A DNA stretch of 19,655 nucleotides. Origin: JACCQS01 sp050999295. Its GTDB lineage: Bacteria > Actinomycetota > Actinomycetes > Mycobacteriales > Geodermatophilaceae. Each line of letters opens with the position of its first letter. Positions within the stretch are counted from its first letter, which is position 1. The position numbers and the translations under genes were made by a program. A model generated the notes under the pieces. The model was not told the DNA's origin, did not search any database, and worked only from the letters and a program-made list of their open reading frames with translations. The stretch lies in assembly GCA_050999295.1 (NCBI GenBank), contig JBPCPI010000260.1, positions 1 through 19,655 on the forward strand. Reading direction: 5' to 3'. This document shows, in pieces, positions 1 through 7,759 of the stretch.

Positions 1-419
1 GCGAAGGCCTCGTTGGCGACCGGGTACCGCTCGGGATTGACCAGTCGGACCCGGAAGGAGGCCGGCAGAGCGTCGGCCGGGGTGGTGGCGACCAGTTCGG
101 GCTGCTCGCGGAACTGTTGTTGGAACCGGGCGTAGGCCTCGTCCTTGCTCTCGTACAGGAATTCCTCGACCTCGTCGGAGTCCTCGAGGTCGTCCCGAAT
201 GGCGCTGCGCTCTGCTTCGCTGATGTCGTCGGTCAGGAAGATGGAGACCTGGATCTTGTCGTAGTAGATCTCCTTCATCTCCGAGATCTGTCGGGCGATG
301 AGCAGCCCGGCGCCGAGCAGGCCAAGGGAGATGGCGGTCGTGATGATCATGGCGATCGTCATCGTGAGGTTGCGCCGCAGACCCGTGGCAACCTCAGAGA
401 GGACGAAATTGACGCGCAT
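1..419 (-). CDS. ftsX: FtsX, cell-division ABC transporter permease (5' part only)
   Basis: FtsX is the membrane subunit of the FtsEX complex, which uses FtsE ATP hydrolysis to activate peptidoglycan hydrolases outside the cell during division. About 139 N-terminal residues are inside the window; the gene continues past base 1. The translation begins MRVNFVLSEVATGLRRN, the usual cytoplasmic start of FtsX. A first transmembrane segment follows at about residues 19-42, and then the start of the extracellular domain (KIQVSIFLTDDIS). The ATG at 419 is preceded by AGGAAG at suitable spacing, which supports this start. It lies 67 bases downstream of ftsE on the same strand, the canonical order prfB-ftsE-ftsX (usually followed by smpB, which would lie outside the window). 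The identification rests on these sequence features and the gene order; the C-terminal three membrane segments cannot be checked. Confidence 0.93.
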   Translation of the reverse strand, partial: MRVNFVLSEVATGLRRNLTMTIAMIITTAISLGLLGAGLLIARQISEMKEIYYDKIQVSIFLTDDISEAERSAIRDDLEDSDEVEEFLYESKDEAYARFQQQFREQPELVATTPADALPASFRVRLVNPERYPVANEAF

Positions 420-486
420 GGCTTCCTATCGGTTCGGGGGGATCAGGGCCGGACGGCCAACGGTGCCAAGGACGCAGGGCACGCTC

Positions 487-1176
<690 letters not shown>

Positions 1177-1184
1177 GAGATCCG

Positions 1185-1190
1185 ATTGTA
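1185..1190 (-). promoter_or_regulatory. Candidate -10 element for ftsE
   Basis: On the minus strand TACAAT is five of six matches to the consensus TATAAT and stands out in GC-rich DNA. It ends 8 bases before the GTG of ftsE, so transcription would begin at or next to the start codon. A -35 match at the usual 16-18 base spacing is not evident; the closest is CTGACG, 21 bases away. Treat it as a candidate internal promoter. Confidence 0.4.
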
Positions 1191-1238
1191 CGGAAGTGAG
1201 CTCGGTCGCCCCGTCAGGTCAGGCTCTTCGGCGCTGCG

Positions 1239-2351
1239 TCAGCCGACTGCAACGGACTCCTGGCCGCGCCGCCAGCGGATTCCGGCCTCGATGAACTCGT
1301 CGATCTCACCGTCCAGCACCGCTGTGGTGTTGCCGGTCTCGACCTCGGTCCGCAGATCCTTGACCATCTGGTAGGGGTGCAGCACGTAGCTGCGCATCTG
1401 GTTGCCCCAGGAGTTTCCCTCACCCTTCAGCGCATCCATCTCGGCCTTCTGCTCCCGGCGGCGGACTTCGAGCAACCGGGCCTGCAGGACGCGCATGGCA
1501 GCCGCCCGGTTCTGGATCTGGGACTTCTCGTTCTGGCAGCTCACCACGATGCCGGTCGGCAGGTGCGTCAGCCGTACGGCGGAGTCGGTCGTGTTGGCGC
1601 TCTGCCCGCCGGGCCCGGACGAGCGGAAGACGTCAACCCGGATGTCGTTCTCCGGGATCTCCACGTGGTCGTCCTGCTCCACGACGGGGAGGACCTCGAC
1701 ACCGGCGAAGGAGGTCTGCCGACGGCCCTGGTTGTCGAACGGCGAGATCCGGACCAGCCGGTGGGTGCCCTGCTCCACCGACAGGGTGCCGTAGGCGTAG
1801 GGCACCTGGACCGCGAAGGTCGCCGACTTGATCCCGGCCTCTTCGGCGTAGGAGATGTCGTAGACCTCGGACGGGTAAGCGTGGCGCTCAGCCCAACGCA
1901 GGTACATCCGCAGCAACATCTGCGCCCAGTCCGCGGCGTCCACCCCGCCGGCTTCGGATCGAATGGTGACCAGGGCCTGGCGTACGTCGTACTCCCCCGC
2001 GAGCAGCGTGCGGATCTCCAGTGCCTCGATCTCTCGGTGCAGCTTGGCCAGATCGCGGACGACCTCGTTCTTCACCGCCTGGTCGTCCTCGTCGACGGAG
2101 AGCTCGTGCATGACCGCGATGTCGTCCAGGCGGGTTCGCAGGTCCTCGATCCGGCGCAGGTCCTGTTGCAGGTAGGACAATCGGCTGGTGATCGCTTGGG
2201 CGTTCTCCGGATCGCTCCAGAGGTCCGGTTCCGATGCCTTCTTCTCCAGCTGGACGACCTCCGCGCGGAGAGCATCGACGTCGGTCACGGCCTCGATGCT
2301 GCGCAGGCTGGTGTCCAGCCGGGCGTGTTCGGTCTCGAAGTCAACGGCCAC
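1239..2351 (-). CDS. prfB: Peptide chain release factor 2 (RF2)
   Basis: RF2 recognises UGA and UAA stop codons in the ribosomal A site and triggers release of the finished peptide. The 370-residue product carries the RF2 anticodon tripeptide SPF at 203-205 (RISPFDNQGRRQTSF) and the catalytic GGQ at 248-250 (SSGPGGQSANTTDSAVR). An N-terminal coiled-coil region covers residues 1-120. The reading frame is continuous. It has no internal UGA frameshift site like the autoregulatory one of Escherichia coli prfB, as is usual in Actinobacteria. The start is a GTG at 2351 without an obvious Shine-Dalgarno motif. It lies 42 bases downstream of a PadR-type regulator and 62 bases upstream of ftsE. Confidence 0.97.
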   Translation of the reverse strand: MAVDFETEHARLDTSLRSIEAVTDVDALRAEVVQLEKKASEPDLWSDPENAQAITSRLSYLQQDLRRIEDLRTRLDDIAVMHELSVDEDDQAVKNEVVRDLAKLHREIEALEIRTLLAGEYDVRQALVTIRSEAGGVDAADWAQMLLRMYLRWAERHAYPSEVYDISYAEEAGIKSATFAVQVPYAYGTLSVEQGTHRLVRISPFDNQGRRQTSFAGVEVLPVVEQDDHVEIPENDIRVDVFRSSGPGGQSANTTDSAVRLTHLPTGIVVSCQNEKSQIQNRAAAMRVLQARLLEVRRREQKAEMDALKGEGNSWGNQMRSYVLHPYQMVKDLRTEVETGNTTAVLDGEIDEFIEAGIRWRRGQESVAVG

Positions 2352-2393
2352 GGGCTGCTACGGTACCCGCCCTCACGACGGCCACCGGAACGC

Positions 2394-2906
2394 TCAGGCG
2401 GGGACGGTGGCCAGCCACTTGAGCAGCGCCTTCTCGTAGGCGACGCCGAACTCGGCCGCGGCCAGGGCGAAGGGATCCGCGTCCACCTTCTTGAGCCTGC
2501 TCACAGTGTCCCGGTGCACGGCCAGCGAGGTCGAATGTTGTTCCTGTGCCTCGGCCACCAGGCGCCGCAGCTCTGCCTTGCTGTGCTGTGCGCCGAATCC
2601 GAGGCGGAGCAGCAGCGGGTTGCGCGGGTGGTCGGGTTCCAGCGGGGAGGCCAGCCACGCGGCGAAGGCACGGCGTCCGGATGCGCTGATCGTGTACGCC
2701 AGTGAGGCGCGGGCACCGGGCTTGCCGGCTCGCACATATCCGCGACTTGCCATGACTGGCAACTCCCGATAGACCTGACTCCGGGTCAATGTCCACAAAG
2801 GACCGAGCCGATGATCGGCCTGGGTCACCAGCTGTCCCCCGGTGAGTGGGCCGTCGCGCAGCAGGCCGAGCAGGGCCGCTGATGTGCTGTTCAGACCCCC
2901 GGTCAC
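2394..2906 (-). CDS. PadR-family transcriptional regulator
   Basis: The 170-residue product (from the GTG at 2906) looks like a PadR-type dimeric DNA-binding repressor. A winged helix covers about residues 8-82: STSAALLGLLRDGPLTGGQL, then LTRSQVYRELPVMASRGYV, then a wing and YTISASGRRAFAAWL. A helical C-terminal dimerisation region follows at about 95-165, the PadR/Vir layout. An ATG 17 codons upstream (2957) is also in frame, but those residues (MASRPYGAYPILTRVVG) do not resemble the family, so the GTG is preferred. Its usual partners, an efflux pump or phenolic-acid enzyme, are not adjacent; the gene reads straight into prfB with a 42-base gap. Its ligand and targets are unknown. Confidence 0.82.
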   Translation of the reverse strand: MTGGLNSTSAALLGLLRDGPLTGGQLVTQADHRLGPLWTLTRSQVYRELPVMASRGYVRAGKPGARASLAYTISASGRRAFAAWLASPLEPDHPRNPLLLRLGFGAQHSKAELRRLVAEAQEQHSTSLAVHRDTVSRLKKVDADPFALAAAEFGVAYEKALLKWLATVPA

Positions 2907-2996
2907 ACCTACGACCCTAGTCAAGATCGGGTACGCACCGTAAGGACGCGACGCCAACCGGTCAGGAAGGACTCGGTGGATGCTCTGGTCGGCGGG

Positions 2997-3014
2997 CCTG
3001 ACACCCTGGTCAGG
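2997..3014. promoter_or_regulatory. Inverted repeat upstream of the lipoprotein gene
   Basis: CCTGAC and GTCAGG form a perfect 6-base inverted repeat around a 6-base centre, in the 179-base gap between the divergent PadR gene and the lipoprotein gene at 3086. The position suits an operator for either gene, for example for the PadR protein itself, but the site is short. No clear -10/-35 pair was seen nearby. Confidence 0.25.
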
Positions 3015-3085
3015 ACCTCACTGGCAGTACTCGGCCGCTGACAGCAAGTCACTGGTGCTCGGCTTCGGCGCAGGAAAGGATAGAG

Positions 3086-4840
3086 ATGCACACCAGGACC
3101 CGGCTGGCTGTCGCCACAGCGTGCCTGGCCCTGTTGCCGACAGCTTGCACAGGCAGCGGTGGTAGCGGTCCCGGTGGTGAAAGCGCCCGCGCCACGGTGC
3201 AACCTAGCGTCTCGGCGCCGGATACCGCCTTGACGCTGATCGCGGACACCGATCCGGCCGCGGCGGCCATCTCGACCAGTCGCGCCCTGTACGACAGTTC
3301 CGACGTCGTCGTTCTGGTCGACCCGGGCGAGGATGCGGCGCTGACCCTCGGTGCCAGCGCCGCGGTGGCGCTGGGTGTGCCGCTGCTCCTGACGATGCCT
3401 TCGACGACGACGTCAGCTGGTCCGTCGATCAGTCCGACCCCAGCGGTCTCCAGTCCCAGCCAGACACCTCAAGCCAACAACGATGCCGCCCTGCGTACCG
3501 AGTTCGAGCGACTCGGCGTGAACTCGGTGCTTGCGGTCGGACCCACTGCAGCACAAAGTGTTCCGGCACTGGACGATGCCGAGACCGTTGCAGTCCCCGC
3601 CGATTCAGCTGCCGTGGCCGCGGCGATCGGCACGGAGCTCGGCCAGGCTGAGCCGGTGGAATCGGAGGACCTGGCCGCCGCGTTCGCAGCTCTCGATCCG
3701 GGCGCTCCCCTGGCTCTCGTACCCGCAAGTGCGCCGGCCGCGGACCAGAATTCTGCGGTGAGCTCGGACGATCCGCGCCTACCCGAGGTGATCCGCCCAG
3801 AATCCGTGATCAACACGCTCGTCCTGGCGACGGCGACCCCGGAATCCCTGCCCGGCATCGCAACAGCCCGAGCTGCCGGTGTCGATGTGCAGGTCGTGAC
3901 ACCCGAGCAGCTCGACCCGCGGTCCTCGAGCGAGGCAATCACGGCCCTGAGTGCGGCCAAGCCCGAAGCCGTCATCGCACTGGGTGCGGGTTATGGCACC
4001 GCGCAGGGACTGGACTGGAAACTGGCGACGGCGATGACCGGGGCGCAGTTACCCGGCGGCAGCCAACTGCTCTTTGACGAGAGCATGTTCGTCGCGCTGT
4101 ACGGCTACACCGAAGGGGGGACTCTCGGAGTCCTCGGTGAGCAGGATGCCCAGGGTGCGGTGCAGCGGGCGACCGAGCTTGCGGCGGAGTACGACGACCT
4201 GGTCCCCACCAGAGTCGTTCCGGCATTCGAGATCATCGCCACCGTGGCCTCCGAGTTCCCCGGCCCGGATGGCAACTACTCCTTCGAGTCCTCTCTCGCG
4301 CAGTTGCAGCCCTGGGTGGACGCCGCCGGGGCCGCTGGGGTGTACGTCGTGTTGGACCTGCAGCCGGGACGGACCGACTTCTTGACCCAGGCTCAGGCGT
4401 ACGAGCCGCTGTTGCGTCAGCCACACGTCGGCCTGGCGCTGGACCCCGAATGGCGACTGCTCCCCAGCCAGGTGCACCTGCGCCAGATCGGGTCGGTGTC
4501 CATCGAGGAGGTCAATGCGGTCGTCACGTGGCTCGCCGACCTGACTCGGGACCATGCTCTGCCACAGAAACTCCTTCTCCTGCACCAGTTTCTGCCGCGG
4601 ATGATCCAGAATCGGGACCTGCTGGACACCTCCCGTGCGGAACTGGCCCTGCTGATCCACGTCGACGGGTTCGGCAGCCCAGGTGACAAGCAGACGACGT
4701 GGCAGACGATCCGCGAGGCACCTCCGCCGAACGTCTATTGGGGCTGGAAGAACTTCGTCGACGAGGACCTGCCGCTGCTGACGCCGCCGCAGACGATCGA
4801 GCAGGCCCTGCCTACGCCGGTGTTCATCTCCTACCAGTGA
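3086..4840 (+). CDS. Lipoprotein with CWB2-like region and conserved C-terminal domain of unknown function
   Basis: The 584-residue product starts with a lipoprotein signal peptide: MHTRTR, a hydrophobic core, and a lipobox LPTAC with the lipidated cysteine at 21. A low-complexity Ser/Gly/Pro region follows. Residues about 48-165 resemble a cell-wall-binding repeat 2 (CWB2) unit, with alternating strands and helices and the phrases LGASAAVALGVPLLLT and FERLGVNSVLAVGPTAA. A second, similar unit covers about 200-305, where LGAGYG ends the fold. The C-terminal part (about 395-584) is the most conserved-looking, with GVYVVLDLQPGRTDF, LDPEWRL, LLLLHQF, HVDGFG and YWGWKNF. I remember similar sequences from other actinobacterial lipoproteins of unknown function. 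The ATG has an AGGAAAGGA ribosome site (3072-3080). It is probably surface-exposed and wall-associated; no catalytic role can be assigned. Confidence 0.85.
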   Translation: MHTRTRLAVATACLALLPTACTGSGGSGPGGESARATVQPSVSAPDTALTLIADTDPAAAAISTSRALYDSSDVVVLVDPGEDAALTLGASAAVALGVPLLLTMPSTTTSAGPSISPTPAVSSPSQTPQANNDAALRTEFERLGVNSVLAVGPTAAQSVPALDDAETVAVPADSAAVAAAIGTELGQAEPVESEDLAAAFAALDPGAPLALVPASAPAADQNSAVSSDDPRLPEVIRPESVINTLVLATATPESLPGIATARAAGVDVQVVTPEQLDPRSSSEAITALSAAKPEAVIALGAGYGTAQGLDWKLATAMTGAQLPGGSQLLFDESMFVALYGYTEGGTLGVLGEQDAQGAVQRATELAAEYDDLVPTRVVPAFEIIATVASEFPGPDGNYSFESSLAQLQPWVDAAGAAGVYVVLDLQPGRTDFLTQAQAYEPLLRQPHVGLALDPEWRLLPSQVHLRQIGSVSIEEVNAVVTWLADLTRDHALPQKLLLLHQFLPRMIQNRDLLDTSRAELALLIHVDGFGSPGDKQTTWQTIREAPPPNVYWGWKNFVDEDLPLLTPPQTIEQALPTPVFISYQ

Positions 4841-4863
4841 GATCGTCCGGATGCGCTAACTCG

Positions 4864-4931
4864 ACGGACTTTCTCCGGAGAATGTGACATCAGGACGCCG
4901 CCTGAAGTGACTTTCTCCGGAGAAAGTCCGT
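4864..4931. terminator. Bidirectional hairpin terminator between convergent genes, containing a 20-bp palindrome
   Basis: A perfect 19-base inverted repeat (4864-4882 against 4913-4931) encloses 30 bases that hold a second stem, TCAGG/CCTGA. The distal copy is itself part of a perfect 20-base palindrome, GACTTTCTCCGGAGAAAGTC (4909-4928), and its first 16 bases recur at 4867-4882. It starts 24 bases after the plus-strand lipoprotein stop and ends 6 bases before the minus-strand glycosidase stop. That is where a terminator serving both genes should be. There is no U-run, which is common for actinobacterial terminators. It could also be a copy of a dispersed palindromic repeat. Confidence 0.75.
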
Positions 4932-4937
4932 TGCGGC

Positions 4938-6161
4938 TCAGGTGCAGACGAGCAGGCCAGCGTTCTGCTTGCTGACCAGCACATGCAGGGCGGCATCGTC
5001 GATGCGGGCAGCGAACGCCGGATCGCTGACTGCTCGCGCGATCAGCGCGGCCGTCATGGGTTCGGTGTCGGCTGCGTCGACCGTGAGGACGAGGTCCCCA
5101 CCGGCGGCGACGAAGTCCACGGCGCGCTGGCCCGTCGGTACGTCGGCCACGGCGGCGGCGTTGCCGAAGTCGTCGGAGATCACGACGCCGGAGAATCTCA
5201 GTCGACCCCGGAGCAGGTCCCCGATCACCGCCGGCGAGAACGCGGCGATGTTGTCCGGGTCGAGTTGCGGGTAGGAGGCCGAGGACATCATGACCGCGGT
5301 TGCTCCTGCCTGGATGCCGGCGACGAACGGCTGTAGCGCCGGATCCTCGGCAGTGGTCTGCGCGTCCACGGCGCGGGTGGAGGTGTCGGTGTTGGCGGTC
5401 ACCCGCCCCAATCCAGGGAAGTGCTTGAGGGTCGCGTCGACACCGGCACCCTGCAGCGCGGTGACGACAGTGCTCACCGCGACGGCCACGGCCTGCGGAT
5501 CATCGCCGTACTGCCGATCCGAAGCTCCGATCGGGGGATTCTCCGCCGCGGTGCCGGCAGGAACAGTGTCCGCGACCGGCGCCAGGTTGAGGGTGATTCC
5601 TGCCGCGGCGAGCTCGCCGGCCCAGATCGCGGTACGGGCGGCCAGATCGGCTGGGCTCAATCGGCCCTGCTCGAGCCCAGTGGGGATCGGCGGAAAGCCA
5701 GGCCCGGTGAGGGTCTGGACCAGGCCGCCCTCCTGATCCGCGGCGACATGAAGGAAGGCGCCCGTCATGTTGAGCGCCTGGAACTGCAGCGTGTTCACCG
5801 CCGCGCCGATGACCGCCGCTCCGGCGCTGCTCCGTCCGGCCAGGAAGACACTGCCGACCCCGAATGGGATGAGCCGGGCATAACCGCCGACCGGGTCGTT
5901 CGCCGGGACTCCGACGATCAGCACCTGACCGACCCGATGGGCCAGGTCCATCCGGGCCAGCGCTGCCCGGGCACAAGCATCGGGAGCCGCCGTGGGAGCC
6001 GGACGCGGTGGGCTCGACGCCGTCGGCGGCGATGTGGCGCCGGATGTGCCTCCGGGGTTCTCGGCGGCCCGTTCGGGAGCCGAACATGCGGTGATGGCAA
6101 CCATCAGGACGGCCAGAACGACTGCCGAGCGCGAGCGGTTCCCCGCGCGAGGCACGATCAC
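4938..6161 (-). CDS. Lipoprotein of glycoside hydrolase family 3 (NagZ-like)
   Basis: GH3 beta-N-acetylglucosaminidases remove N-acetylglucosamine from peptidoglycan or its fragments. The 407-residue product has a lipoprotein signal with lipobox ITAC (C26), a Pro/Ser/Thr-rich linker to about 60, then a single GH3 barrel. Visible GH3 features are DQEGG at 142-146, LAPVADT at 193-199, KHFPGLGR at 246-253 and SDDFG at 329-333, where D330 is the expected nucleophile. Typical NagZ has a D-x-H dyad seven residues after KHFPG as general acid. Here the aligned positions read N-T-D (257-259), so the acid/base is different or absent. There is no C-terminal GH3 domain, as in NagZ. The start is a GTG at 6161 with a weak ribosome site. 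Activity and substrate are inferred from the family only. Confidence 0.88.
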   Translation of the reverse strand: MIVPRAGNRSRSAVVLAVLMVAITACSAPERAAENPGGTSGATSPPTASSPPRPAPTAAPDACARAALARMDLAHRVGQVLIVGVPANDPVGGYARLIPFGVGSVFLAGRSSAGAAVIGAAVNTLQFQALNMTGAFLHVAADQEGGLVQTLTGPGFPPIPTGLEQGRLSPADLAARTAIWAGELAAAGITLNLAPVADTVPAGTAAENPPIGASDRQYGDDPQAVAVAVSTVVTALQGAGVDATLKHFPGLGRVTANTDTSTRAVDAQTTAEDPALQPFVAGIQAGATAVMMSSASYPQLDPDNIAAFSPAVIGDLLRGRLRFSGVVISDDFGNAAAVADVPTGQRAVDFVAAGGDLVLTVDAADTEPMTAALIARAVSDPAFAARIDDAALHVLVSKQNAGLLVCT

Positions 6162-6331
6162 TGCGTCATCGTCACATCCGGTATCTGTTGATGGTCAACC
6201 GGAGCAAGCCCTGGGGGACTGCATCAGGTTCCCCGGCGTGCCCCGTTGCTCATCCTTCGAGTAGGGACCATCAGCAGGTTTAGGTAGTTCTGCGGATCCG
6301 CCCGTGCTCGGCTCGGCCCAGACTCGAACGC

Positions 6332-6802
6332 ATGACCTCCCAGGACCGCTCCGATCAAGGCTTCCGATGGGGGCGCCTCGCGCGTCCGTCGTTGTATCTG
6401 TTCAGCATCGCCGTGCCCGCGGGCGCGTTCATGGCCCTGGCGTTCGGCACGGCACGCGGTGAGGCCATTGAAATCTCGCGGGACAGCTACGACACCAGCG
6501 AACTGGTCATGAACTCCGACTGGTGGCTGGCCGCCTACTTGTTGGCCTTCCCGGTGTTCTTGGTCGCCCACCGGTATCCGCGCCTAGCGGTCATCGGTGC
6601 CGTGATCGCCGTGGTTCCGCAATGGGCCACCGCGCACATCTACTTCACTCGTTTCGTGGAAACGGGCTGGGGCGATGGCCTGGAAGGTCTTGCGTACTTC
6701 GACGCGGGCCTGAGGACCGTGTTGTTCGTGGGCGCCGCAGCTCTGGGCGTCCACGTCCAGAGGCGGTCTGCGCTTCCATCCCGGTCCGTAGACGGGACAT
6801 GA
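6332..6802 (+). CDS. Small membrane protein with four predicted helices, unknown function
   Basis: The 156-residue product has four hydrophobic segments at about residues 22-40, 64-82, 86-105 and 130-144, joined by short polar loops with charged ends, and no signal peptide. I do not recognise the family. The hydrophobic pattern and length argue for a real gene. The start is an ATG with no clear Shine-Dalgarno motif in front. It is divergent from the GH3 lipoprotein across a 170-base gap and converges on the Tad operon. The 170-base gap should hold both promoters, but I could not fix either. A soluble-loop motif pointing to a function was not found. Confidence 0.7.
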   Translation: MTSQDRSDQGFRWGRLARPSLYLFSIAVPAGAFMALAFGTARGEAIEISRDSYDTSELVMNSDWWLAAYLLAFPVFLVAHRYPRLAVIGAVIAVVPQWATAHIYFTRFVETGWGDGLEGLAYFDAGLRTVLFVGAAALGVHVQRRSALPSRSVDGT

Positions 6803-6833
6803 CGGGAGGGCAGGAGGACCGGCATTCGTTGGT

Positions 6834-6867
6834 CTGGGCCGGGCAAGCCGACGCAGCCCGCGCTCAG
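6834..6867. terminator. Possible hairpin at the end of the Tad operon
   Basis: CTGGGCCGGGC (6834-6844) can pair imperfectly with GCCCGCGCTCAG (6856-6867) around an 11-base loop, with one bulge and one mismatch. It overlaps the stop codon of the last Tad gene (6864-6866) and lies between converging genes. It is only a moderate stem. Confidence 0.3.
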
Positions 6868-7352
6868 GCGGCGTATCGGTCTCGTTCGACGACGAACAGC
6901 CCGGTGGCGGTGTTGGATTCGATGAACTCGGGCAACAGCGGCACCCGGACGGTCACGGTGACGCACACGATGAACTCCTCGCCGGGGAACAGGCCCGGGA
7001 TGTAGCTTCCGGCGGCCTCACAGCCCGTCCCCGCCGGCGCATACCCGACGCTCATGTCCTGCAGGTCCACCGACTGCGCCTCGACGGCGAGCTCAGCCGC
7101 CCGCTGGGCGCGCGCCATGCCGAGTTCGGCATCGGGTGCGGTCCCGATCGCCCGGCCGGCCTCGCGAGCGGCTTCGGTGGCGGCGAAGATGCCCCGTTGG
7201 ACGGCGCCGAAACCGACCACCAGATAGGTCAGCGGCATGAACACCAGCACGGAGATGAAAACGAACTCGATGATCGCCGAGCCGCAATCCTGTTGGCCGG
7301 CATGAACCTGCGCCATCCGTTGGGCCAATGCGCGCCGGAAGCCAACCATCAC
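6864..7352 (-). CDS. TadE-like pseudopilin (second copy)
   Basis: TadE-like proteins are minor pilins of the Tad/Flp apparatus. This 162-residue product has a polar basic N-terminus, then GSAIIEFVFISVLVFMPLTYLV (about residues 24-45, quoted in parts: GSAIIEF is the pseudopilin-like stretch with its conserved glutamate), followed by a long amphipathic helix (GIFAATEAAREAGRAIG). The extracellular tail has two cysteines (C110 and C129 approximately) that could form a disulfide. The GTG at 7352 overlaps the stop of the preceding TadE-like gene (GTGA); an ATG immediately follows and could be used instead. It is the last gene of the operon. TadE and TadF/TadG assignments within such pairs are not separable by eye. 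Confidence 0.82.
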   Translation of the reverse strand: MMVGFRRALAQRMAQVHAGQQDCGSAIIEFVFISVLVFMPLTYLVVGFGAVQRGIFAATEAAREAGRAIGTAPDAELGMARAQRAAELAVEAQSVDLQDMSVGYAPAGTGCEAAGSYIPGLFPGEEFIVCVTVTVRVPLLPEFIESNTATGLFVVERDRYAA

Positions 7353-7759
7353 TGGCCCTCCTTGATCGCCCTACCGGTCGCGTTGACCGGCAGCAGATCT
7401 CCGAGGGCGCCGAACAATGCCGGGACCGCTCCGGTGCACTGGACGACCACCAGCACCAGGCCGCTGGAATCCAGTTCCTCAGCCGACCCGCACTGCAGGC
7501 CATCGGCGGTCGAGCCGCCGAGGCTGCTGCGCACGATCTCGAGAGTTCGTCCGGCACCGGCACCGGAATCGACGTCGGCATTCGCGGCGTACCGGGCACC
7601 CTCCTGCGCACTGGCTGCGACGACGTTTCGGACATGCACGTAGACGGCCACTTGCAGCACGGCCAGCAGCAGACCCATCACCAGCGCGGAGATCAGCACG
7701 AACTCGACGACGGCCGCGCCGTCCTCGCCGCGGACGCGTGCCCGCAGCCCAGCGATCAC
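7349..7759 (-). CDS. TadE-like pseudopilin (first copy)
   Basis: The 136-residue product is a TadE-family minor pilin. It has the basic start VIAGLRARVRGEDG, then GAAVVEFVLISALVMGLLLA as a single hydrophobic pseudopilin helix with the conserved glutamate, and then VAASAQEGARYAANADV, a TadE hallmark. The C-terminal domain has two cysteines and is predicted outside the membrane. The start is taken as the GTG at 7759, which overlaps the stop of the pilin gene as GTGA. The open frame extends 58 codons upstream, but those residues are arginine/histidine/glycine-rich shadow of the pilin gene and are rejected. Its own stop overlaps the start of the next TadE-like gene, so all three genes are probably translationally coupled. 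Confidence 0.87.
   Translation of the reverse strand: MIAGLRARVRGEDGAAVVEFVLISALVMGLLLAVLQVAVYVHVRNVVAASAQEGARYAANADVDSGAGAGRTLEIVRSSLGGSTADGLQCGSAEELDSSGLVLVVVQCTGAVPALFGALGDLLPVNATGRAIKEGQ

Noticed and set aside
1239..2351. Programmed frameshift in prfB
   Set aside because: The frame is continuous from the start with no in-frame UGA near codon 25, as expected for this phylum.
1377..2705. Long plus-strand open frame (442 codons) opposite prfB and the PadR gene
   Set aside because: It is antisense to two well-supported genes and its His/Asp/Leu-rich product has no domain; GC-rich DNA commonly leaves such shadows open.
2960..3085. Short Ser/Arg-rich frames between the PadR and lipoprotein genes as candidate small genes
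   Set aside because: No ribosome site or recognisable protein; they overlap the upstream regions of both genes.
6187..6199. GTTGATGGTCAAC inverted repeat in the gap between the GH3 gene and the small membrane-protein gene
   Set aside because: Five-base arms are too short to distinguish from chance without a second copy or a known binding protein.
6300..6350. tRNA-like T-arm on the minus strand (GCGTTCGAGTC), as in a tRNA or integration site remnant
   Set aside because: The flanking bases do not pair to make a T-stem and no anticodon or acceptor arm can be found; the stretch overlaps the start of a membrane-protein gene.
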